DNA from: Myxococcales bacterium | Lineage (GTDB): Bacteria > Myxococcota > Myxococcia > Myxococcales > Anaeromyxobacteraceae | DNA length: 10,118 nucleotides | Reading direction: 5' to 3' | Assembly (NCBI GenBank): GCA_021784995.1 | Contig: JAJYHA010000231.1 | Coordinates: 1 to 10,118, forward strand | Shown here: piece after piece, positions 5,790 to 10,118 of the stretch | Layout of the letters: the number at the start of each line of letters is the position of its first letter | Numbering within the stretch: position 1 is the first letter of the stretch | The notes under the pieces: model-generated | Seen by the model: only the letters and a program-made list of their open reading frames with translations | What the model was told of the DNA's origin: nothing | Databases searched by the model: none | Program-made: the position numbers and the translations under genes

Positions 5790-7111
5790 GCGACACACTG
5801 ATCCTGACGAAGCGCTGGGGAAAGAAGGACGGCGCGACGCTCGCCTCCTACCGGGCGGACGGCGGCTACGCGGCCCTCGAGAAGGCGCTGGGCATGAACC
5901 CGGCGGCCATCGTCGACGAGGTCAAGGTCTCGAACCTGCGAGGCCGCGGCGGCGCCGGCTTCGCGACCGGCCTCAAGTGGACCTTCCTGCCCAGGGACGT
6001 CCGGCCCCGCTACCTCACGGTGAACGCGGACGAGTCGGAGCCGGGGACGTTCAAGGACCGCTACATCATCGAGCACGACCCGCACCAGCTGATCGAGGGG
6101 ATCGCGATCACCTGCTACGCGAACGACATCCACCTCGCGTACGTGTACATCCGCGGTGAGTTCAAGATGCAGGCGGCCGTGCTGGAGCGCGCCATCGCCG
6201 AGGCGTACCAGGCCGGGATCCTCGGTCCGCGGCTGCTCGGCAAGGCGGACTTCGCGCTCGACCTGCACGTGCACCGGGGCGCCGGCGCCTACATCTGCGG
6301 CGAGGAGAGCGCGCTGCTCGAGTCGCTCGAGGGCAAGAAGGGCTACCCGCGCCTCAAGCCGCCCTTCCCGGCGGTGGTGGGCCTCTACGGCAAGCCCACC
6401 ATCATCAACAACGTCGAGACGATCGCGAACATCCCCTGGATCGTGCAGAACGGCGGCGCCGCGTTCGCGGCGCTCGGCACCGGGAAGTCGGGCGGAACCC
6501 GCCTCTTCTGCGTGTCGGGTCACGTGAACCGGCCCGGCGTCTACGAGAAGCCGGTCCACTACAACCTGAAGAAGCTCATCATGGAGGACTGCGGCGGGGT
6601 CGTGGGCGGGCGCAAGGTGAAGGCGGTCATCCCGGGCGGCAGCTCGGCGCCGGTCCTCACCGCGGACGAGATCGACGTCTCCATGGAGTTCGACGCGCTC
6701 AAGGCGGCCGGCACCATGGCCGGGTCGGGCGGCGTCATCGTCATGGACGAGTCGACCTGCCTGGTCCGCGCCCTCTGGCGGATCTCCAAGTTCTACGCCG
6801 ATGAGAGCTGCGGCCAGTGCACCCCCTGCCGCGAGGGCACCCCCTGGATGGAGGGGCTGTGCGAGAAGATCGAGCACGGCCACGGCGTCCCGGGCGACGT
6901 GGACAGGCTCCTGGAGATGGCCAACCACATCGGCGGCCAGACGATCTGCGCGCTCGGTGACGCGGCCTCCATGCCGGTGCAGAGCTTCATCAAGAAGTTC
7001 CGCGCCGAGTTCGACCGTCACGTGGCCGAGCGTCGCTGCCCCTTCGGTGACGAGGGGTGGGGCAAGACGCAGGAGACCCGCGAGGCCGTCATCGGCGGCA
7101 TGAGGGCCTGA
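5786..7111 (+). CDS. nuoF: NADH-quinone oxidoreductase subunit F (NuoF)
   Basis: NuoF binds NADH and FMN and holds the 4Fe-4S cluster N3, passing electrons into complex I. The 441-residue protein shows the FMN/NADH loop GRGGAGF-x3-GLKW (53-65) and the NADESEPGTFKDR segment (80-92). It also has the glycine-rich GAGAYICGEESALLESLEG (165-183) and an SLBB-like region around 245-295. The N3 cluster ligands are C342, C345 and C348 (SCGQCTPC) with C388 in TICALGD. The GTG at 5786 overlaps the nuoE stop in a GTGA arrangement, with GGGAG at 5775-5779 as ribosome site; longer in-frame extensions upstream run inside nuoE and are rejected. No nuoG follows: nuoJ begins two bases after the stop. All key residues are intact, so it should be functional with NuoG supplied from another locus. 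Confidence 0.97.
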   Translation: MSDTLILTKRWGKKDGATLASYRADGGYAALEKALGMNPAAIVDEVKVSNLRGRGGAGFATGLKWTFLPRDVRPRYLTVNADESEPGTFKDRYIIEHDPHQLIEGIAITCYANDIHLAYVYIRGEFKMQAAVLERAIAEAYQAGILGPRLLGKADFALDLHVHRGAGAYICGEESALLESLEGKKGYPRLKPPFPAVVGLYGKPTIINNVETIANIPWIVQNGGAAFAALGTGKSGGTRLFCVSGHVNRPGVYEKPVHYNLKKLIMEDCGGVVGGRKVKAVIPGGSSAPVLTADEIDVSMEFDALKAAGTMAGSGGVIVMDESTCLVRALWRISKFYADESCGQCTPCREGTPWMEGLCEKIEHGHGVPGDVDRLLEMANHIGGQTICALGDAASMPVQSFIKKFRAEFDRHVAERRCPFGDEGWGKTQETREAVIGGMRA

Positions 7112-7113
7112 CC

Positions 7114-7620
7114 ATGAGCGATCGTGCCGAGGTGGTCATCTTCTGGATCTTCGCCGTGCCGCTGCTGGTGAGCGCCGTCGGCGTGGTGATGGCGCGCAAC
7201 CCGGTCAACGCGGCCATGAGCCTGGTGGGCGCCTTCTTCTTCCTGGCCGGCATCTACGTCCTGCTCACCGCGCACCTGCTGGCCTTCCTGCAGGTGCTCG
7301 TCTACGCGGGCGCCATCATGGTGCTCTTCCTCTTCGTCATCATGCTGCTCACCACGGGTGACGAGAACTACGCCCAGGCCCGGGTGAAGGCCATGCAGGT
7401 GGCGGGCGCGTTCGGCGCGGCCGGCGTGGCGGCGGTGGTGGTGCGCGCGGTCCAGCAGCTCGGCGCGATGCCGATGCGCGCGGTCGGCCCCGACTTCGGG
7501 ACGGTCAAGGCCGTGGGGCGCGTCCTCTTCACCCAGTACCTCCTCCCCTTCGAGGCGACGAGCCTGCTGCTGCTCGTCGCCATCGTGGGCGCGGTGGTCG
7601 TCGCGAAGCAGAGGATCTGA
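7114..7620 (+). CDS. nuoJ: NADH-quinone oxidoreductase subunit J (NuoJ)
   Basis: NuoJ is a small integral membrane subunit of complex I next to NuoK, and its third helix is implicated in coupling electron transfer to proton pumping. The 168-residue protein has about five hydrophobic helices (roughly 7-26, 33-52, 55-79, 95-113 and 146-164). The family signature is ARNPVNAAMSLVG (27-39), then LAFLQVLVYAGAIMVLFLF (56-74), which holds the conserved Tyr (Y64) and the GAIMVLFLF stretch of helix 3. ATG at 7114 follows the nuoF stop by two bases with GAGGG upstream, and nuoK starts three bases after its stop, so the genes are clearly co-transcribed. The length is normal for bacterial NuoJ, and it could not be mistaken for a Mrp antiporter subunit given these motifs and neighbours. 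Confidence 0.95.
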   Translation: MSDRAEVVIFWIFAVPLLVSAVGVVMARNPVNAAMSLVGAFFFLAGIYVLLTAHLLAFLQVLVYAGAIMVLFLFVIMLLTTGDENYAQARVKAMQVAGAFGAAGVAAVVVRAVQQLGAMPMRAVGPDFGTVKAVGRVLFTQYLLPFEATSLLLLVAIVGAVVVAKQRI

Positions 7621-7623
7621 GCC

Positions 7624-7926
7624 ATGGTCCCCGCCAGCCAGTACGTGGTGCTCGCCGCCATCCTCTTCGCCATCGGCCTGGGCGGGGTGGTCGTGAAGCG
7701 AAACATGCTCGTCGTGTTCATGTGCGTCGAGCTGATGCTCAACGCCGCCAACCTGACCTTCCTCGCCTTCGCGCGCCAGACGGGCAACCTGGCCGGACAC
7801 GCCATCGCCTTCTTCGTCATGGCGGTCGCCGCCTCCGAGGCGGCCGTGGGGCTGGCCATCGTCATCGCGGTCTTCCGCACGCGCGAGACGCTGAACATCG
7901 ACGAGGTCACGATCCTGAAGAACTGA
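7624..7926 (+). CDS. nuoK: NADH-quinone oxidoreductase subunit K (NuoK)
   Basis: NuoK is a three-helix membrane subunit of complex I, related to MrpC antiporter subunits, and takes part in proton translocation. The protein has the standard 100 residues. Helices lie at about 6-24, 28-50 and 60-84. The two membrane glutamates essential for pumping in E. coli, E36 in MCVELMLNAANL and E72 in ASEAAVGLAIV, are at identical positions here. The C-terminal NIDEVTILKN is typical. The ATG at 7624 follows nuoJ by three bases. It is the last complex I gene in the cluster; the proton-pumping NuoL, M and N that usually follow are absent. Its length, the paired glutamates and linkage to nuoJ make the call firm. 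Confidence 0.97.
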   Translation: MVPASQYVVLAAILFAIGLGGVVVKRNMLVVFMCVELMLNAANLTFLAFARQTGNLAGHAIAFFVMAVAASEAAVGLAIVIAVFRTRETLNIDEVTILKN

Positions 7927-7951
7927 CGGAGCCATTTCGCGATAAGCTCCG
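7927..7951 (+). promoter_or_regulatory. Inverted repeat between nuoK and the zinc-ribbon gene
   Basis: CGGAGC (7927-7932) and GCTCCG (7946-7951) form a 6-bp inverted repeat around a comparatively AT-rich 13-base loop that contains GCGATAA. It fills almost the whole 30-bp gap after the nuoK stop. It might be a weak terminator or processing hairpin, and GATAAG within it could be a poor -10 box; neither reading is secure. Confidence 0.3.
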
Positions 7952-7956
7952 CCAGC

Positions 7957-8916
7957 ATGCGCGCCCGCTGCTACCGCTGCCAGAGCACGTTCGAGACCGA
8001 GCGCTTCGGGGTCCAGACGTGCCCCGGCTGCGGCGGCGAGGTCTACCTCCCCGAGCCGAGCGCCACGCCTCCGCCGGTCTCCCCGCCACCGCCCGGCGCG
8101 GAACCCGCGGCGCAGCCCGGCGCCCCCGGCTGGGCCCCACCCGAGGGATCGCCCGGCGGCGCCGCCCCGCCGCCGGGATGGAGCTGGGGCCCGGCCGCGC
8201 CGGGCGTCGCGCCCCCGCTCGCGGAGCAGAGCGCGCCCTTCGCGGAGCGAGCGCGCCGCGGGTTCGTCGCCTCGTACGTCCAGACCTGGAAGCTGGCCGC
8301 GCTGGAGCCGACGCGCTTCTTCCGCCAGGTGCGGATCGGCGAGGCGCGCTCCGCCGTCCTGTTCGGCGTCGTCGCGCTCACCATCGGCAACTGGGCCGCG
8401 CTCGTCTTCAGCTACCTGACGGCGAACGCCACGGTGGGCTTCTTCGCGCAGTTCACGCGGCGCATGGGCGAGCACATCGACACCACCCCGCTGCTGCAGA
8501 TGTTCCAGGGCTTCACGCTCGGCTCCCTCCTCGCGCAGCTCGCGGCGACGCCCCTCATCGCCTTCATCGGCCTCTACCTGAGCGCGGCCCTGTTCCACCT
8601 GCTCCTGCTCGTGGTGCGCGGCGCGCCGCGCGGCTTCGACGCCACCTTGACGGTGGTGGGCTACGCGTCGGGCATCTTCCTCGTGCGGGCGGTGCCGGCC
8701 TGCGGCGGCCTCGTGGCGGGTATCTGGTTCATGGTGGCGGTCATCCACGGGCTGGCCGAGGCCCAGCGGTGCGGCAGCGCGAAGTCGGCCTTCGCGGTGC
8801 TGATGCCGCTCGTGCTGGCGTGCGTCTTCGCCTGCGCCGCCGGCGCCATCGCCGGCATGGCCGGCTTCACGGGGCTGAAGGGCGCGGGGGGCCCCCCGGG
8901 CTCGACGGGGATCTGA
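7957..8916 (+). CDS. Zinc-ribbon protein with a Yip1-like membrane domain
   Basis: The 319-residue protein has three parts. First is an N-terminal zinc ribbon with two CxxC pairs, C5/C8 and C22/C25, of the MJ0042/zinc-ribbon style common in myxobacterial and other delta-type proteins. Second is a low-complexity Pro/Ala/Gly linker (about 32-95). Third is a membrane domain with about five hydrophobic segments (near 131-153, 186-220, 233-263 and 278-303), preceded by an amphipathic region with TWKLAALEPTRFFRQV. The E/D-P-x-x-F-F motif before the first helix and the overall layout fit the Yip1-type membrane family; the function of bacterial members is unknown. The ATG at 7957 places the zinc ribbon at the very N-terminus, as is usual. 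It follows nuoK by 30 bases and its stop overlaps the next start by one base (TGATG), so it is coupled to the DUF2752 gene. Confidence 0.75.
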   Translation: MRARCYRCQSTFETERFGVQTCPGCGGEVYLPEPSATPPPVSPPPPGAEPAAQPGAPGWAPPEGSPGGAAPPPGWSWGPAAPGVAPPLAEQSAPFAERARRGFVASYVQTWKLAALEPTRFFRQVRIGEARSAVLFGVVALTIGNWAALVFSYLTANATVGFFAQFTRRMGEHIDTTPLLQMFQGFTLGSLLAQLAATPLIAFIGLYLSAALFHLLLLVVRGAPRGFDATLTVVGYASGIFLVRAVPACGGLVAGIWFMVAVIHGLAEAQRCGSAKSAFAVLMPLVLACVFACAAGAIAGMAGFTGLKGAGGPPGSTGI

Positions 8917-9344
8917 TGCCGGCGCCGCTCCCGCCGTCCGTCTCCGGCGGCGGCGCGCCCCGCGCGCGCCGCTTCGGGCACGCCGAGGTGTTCGCCGCGA
9001 TCTGCGCGCTCTCCTTCCTCGCGGCGCGCACCCTCCCGCTGCTCGACCTCGGCTACCGCTGTCCCTTCCTCGCGCTGACGGGGCTGCCGTGCGCGACGTG
9101 CGGCATGACGCACGCCTTCGTCCACCTCGCCCACGGCGAGGTGTCCGCCGCCCTCTCCGCCAGCCCGCTCGGGGCGCTGGTGGCCGGCCTGGCCTGGGCG
9201 TTCGCGGCGCTGGACGCGCTGCGGATCGCCGTCGCGCGCCCTCTGCCGTCGCCGGGGCCGCGGACCGCGTCCCTGCTCGCCCGGGTGGCGGCGGCGGCGG
9301 TGGTCGCCAACTGGATCTTCCTCGTCGCCAGCCGGAGGGCCTGA
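8916..9344 (+). CDS. DUF2752 family small membrane protein
   Basis: The 142-residue protein carries the DUF2752 hallmark: a CP dipeptide (C49-P50) followed by TGLPCATCGMTHAF (55-68), with cysteines C49, C59 and C62. Hydrophobic helices lie at about 24-43, 84-106 and 118-138. The signature sits just after the first helix, near the membrane surface. The family has no established function; the cysteine motif could bind a metal or undergo thiol chemistry, which is inference. The N-terminal 20 residues are Pro/Gly/Arg-rich and probably disordered. The ATG at 8916 overlaps the stop of the zinc-ribbon gene, and plsY starts two bases after this stop, so the gene is inside a tightly coupled three-gene run. 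Family assignment is good, function unknown. Confidence 0.8.
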   Translation: MPAPLPPSVSGGGAPRARRFGHAEVFAAICALSFLAARTLPLLDLGYRCPFLALTGLPCATCGMTHAFVHLAHGEVSAALSASPLGALVAGLAWAFAALDALRIAVARPLPSPGPRTASLLARVAAAAVVANWIFLVASRRA

Positions 9345-9346
9345 GC

Positions 9347-9967
9347 GTGCGCGCCGTCCTGCTGGTCGCGGCGGCCTACCTGCTGGGCTCCATCCCCTTC
9401 GGCGTCCTGGTGACGCGCGTGCTGGCCGGCAAGGACGTCCGGTCGGTGGGCTCGGGCAACATCGGGGCCTCGAACGTCACGCGCGCGGCCGGGAAGGCGG
9501 CCGGCCTGGTCACGCTCCTGCTCGACGCCGCCAAGGCCGCGGTGCCCATGATCGTCGCGCTGCACCTGGTGGCGCCCCGTGGCCGGGAGGCGGCCGAGGC
9601 GTGGGCGGTCGCGATCGGCCTGGCCGCCTTCCTGGGGCACCTCTATCCGATCTGGCTCGGCTTCCGGGGCGGCAAGGGGGTCGCCACCGCGCTCGGCGTC
9701 TTCGCAGTCCTGGCGCCGATCCCCGCCGCGGTGGGGGTGGCCGCCTTCGTCGCCGCCCTGGGCCTCACGCGCGTGCCGGCGGTCGGCTCGCTGACCGGGA
9801 CCGCGATCTGCTGCTTCGGGACCTTCGTCCACGTCGTCCTCGAGCAGGGCGCCGGGTGGTGGCGCAGCCCGGTGCCGTGGGCGGGGGTGGTGGTCTCGGT
9901 CCTGATCGGCGCGCGCCACCGCTCCAACATCGAGCGGCTGCTGCGGGGGACGGAGCACAAGGTCTAG
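9347..9967 (+). CDS. plsY: Acyl-phosphate:glycerol-3-phosphate acyltransferase (PlsY)
   Basis: PlsY is the inner-membrane enzyme that transfers an acyl chain from acyl-phosphate to glycerol-3-phosphate, making lysophosphatidic acid as the first step of phospholipid synthesis. The 206-residue length is normal. All family loops are visible: GSIPFG (14-19) and VGSGNIGASNVTR (34-46) form the first motif, GHLYPIWLGFRGGKGVAT (97-114) the glycine-rich phosphate-binding second motif, and RHRSNIERLLRGTE (190-203) the third. About six to seven hydrophobic helices separate them. The GTG at 9347 is supported by GGAGGG twelve bases upstream and begins right at the first helix, as in homologues. It is the last gene of the run with the zinc-ribbon and DUF2752 genes, and a hairpin follows it. 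PlsX, which makes its acyl-phosphate substrate, is not in the window. Confidence 0.97.
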   Translation: MRAVLLVAAAYLLGSIPFGVLVTRVLAGKDVRSVGSGNIGASNVTRAAGKAAGLVTLLLDAAKAAVPMIVALHLVAPRGREAAEAWAVAIGLAAFLGHLYPIWLGFRGGKGVATALGVFAVLAPIPAAVGVAAFVAALGLTRVPAVGSLTGTAICCFGTFVHVVLEQGAGWWRSPVPWAGVVVSVLIGARHRSNIERLLRGTEHKV

Positions 9968-9974
9968 CCGCGCC

Positions 9975-9995
9975 GGGAGGGCGCCGAGCCCTCCC
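9975..9995. terminator. Hairpin between convergent plsY and ftsK
   Basis: GGGAGGGC (9975-9982) and GCCCTCCC (9988-9995) form a perfect 8-bp stem with loop GCCGA, centred in the 38-bp gap between the two stop codons. Being symmetrical and lying between convergent genes, it may terminate both. No T run is present on the plus side, so its efficiency is uncertain. Confidence 0.55.
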
Positions 9996-10005
9996 CCGCC
10001 GCCGG

Positions 10006-10118
10006 CTAGACGTTGGGGTAGGGGTTCGCCTCGCCCGCGGGCCGGACCAGCACCTGCCGCGGCTTCACGCCGTTGGGAGGGCCCACGATCCCCTCGCGCT
10101 CCATGCGCTCGATGATCT
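10006..10118 (-). CDS. ftsK: 3' end of DNA translocase FtsK (gamma domain, partial)
   Basis: Only the last 36 codons are in the window, reading leftward to a TAG at 10008-10006; the rest of the gene lies beyond the right edge. The peptide reads IIERMEREGIVGP, then PNGVKPRQVLV, then a tail ending in NPYPNV. The pattern of RMEREGIVGPxNGxKPRxVL is the end of the winged-helix gamma domain of FtsK/SpoIIIE translocases, where the recognition helix and wing read the KOPS sequences that orient DNA pumping to the dif site at the septum. The call rests on a short but distinctive segment. The short tail after the wing, with two Pro-Tyr/Pro-Asn pairs, varies between species. FtsK works in chromosome segregation at the division septum and has no obvious link to the genes beside it. 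Confidence 0.8.
   Translation of the reverse strand, partial: IIERMEREGIVGPPNGVKPRQVLVRPAGEANPYPNV

Noticed and set aside
7018..8748. A 576-codon minus-strand frame across nuoJ, nuoK and the zinc-ribbon gene
   Set aside because: Its composition (His, Asp, Arg, Glu, Gly runs) is that of an antisense shadow, and the plus strand carries three clear genes.
1..10118. CRISPR array, insertion sequence, tRNA or rRNA
   Set aside because: I looked for regularly spaced repeats, transposase frames with terminal inverted repeats, and tRNA cloverleaf elements, and found none.

Overview
The window is a very GC-rich chromosomal segment (roughly 70-75 % G+C by eye) with tightly packed housekeeping genes. 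The GC content, a complex I fragment linked to HU, and the mix of RMD1/DUF155, zinc-ribbon/Yip1 and DUF2752 membrane proteins suggest a myxobacterium, most likely an Anaeromyxobacter relative. This is an inference from general knowledge; no marker gene in the window proves it.

Layout. 1-362 (+): the 3' end of an unrecognised membrane protein. 305-1678 (-): a neutral ceramidase-like hydrolase, convergent with and overlapping the first gene. 1677-3134 (+): purF, the first committed step of purine synthesis, divergent from the ceramidase-like gene; their start codons share one CCATGG and their predicted -10 boxes share one TATA core. 3288-4412 (+): an RMD1/YagE (DUF155) protein with a C-terminal membrane anchor. 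4610-4897 (+): an HU nucleoid protein with its own promoter, a leader hairpin and a strong terminator. 4977-5206: a non-coding, C-rich and partly structured stretch. 5268-7926 (+): nuoE, nuoF, nuoJ and nuoK, an incomplete set of complex I genes behind a good TTGACA-N17-TAGCCT promoter. 7957-9967 (+): a zinc-ribbon/Yip1-like membrane protein, a DUF2752 membrane protein and plsY, packed with gaps of 30 bp, a 1-bp overlap and 2 bp. 10006-10118 (-): the 3' end of ftsK, convergent with plsY across a perfect 8-bp hairpin.

How the genes work together. NuoE and NuoF form most of the NADH-oxidising tip of complex I, and NuoJ and NuoK are two small proton-pumping membrane subunits. NuoG, H, I, L, M, N and A-D are absent here and must be encoded elsewhere if the complex is complete. 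PlsY starts phospholipid synthesis. The two uncharacterised membrane proteins between nuoK and plsY are probably co-transcribed with one or both neighbours.

No mobile element, CRISPR array, tRNA or rRNA was seen. The region looks like ordinary core genome with several regulatory details worth checking. The strongest of these are the symmetric purF/ceramidase divergent promoter and the split nuo cluster with its attached orphan membrane genes. I did not find a convincing new multi-gene system.
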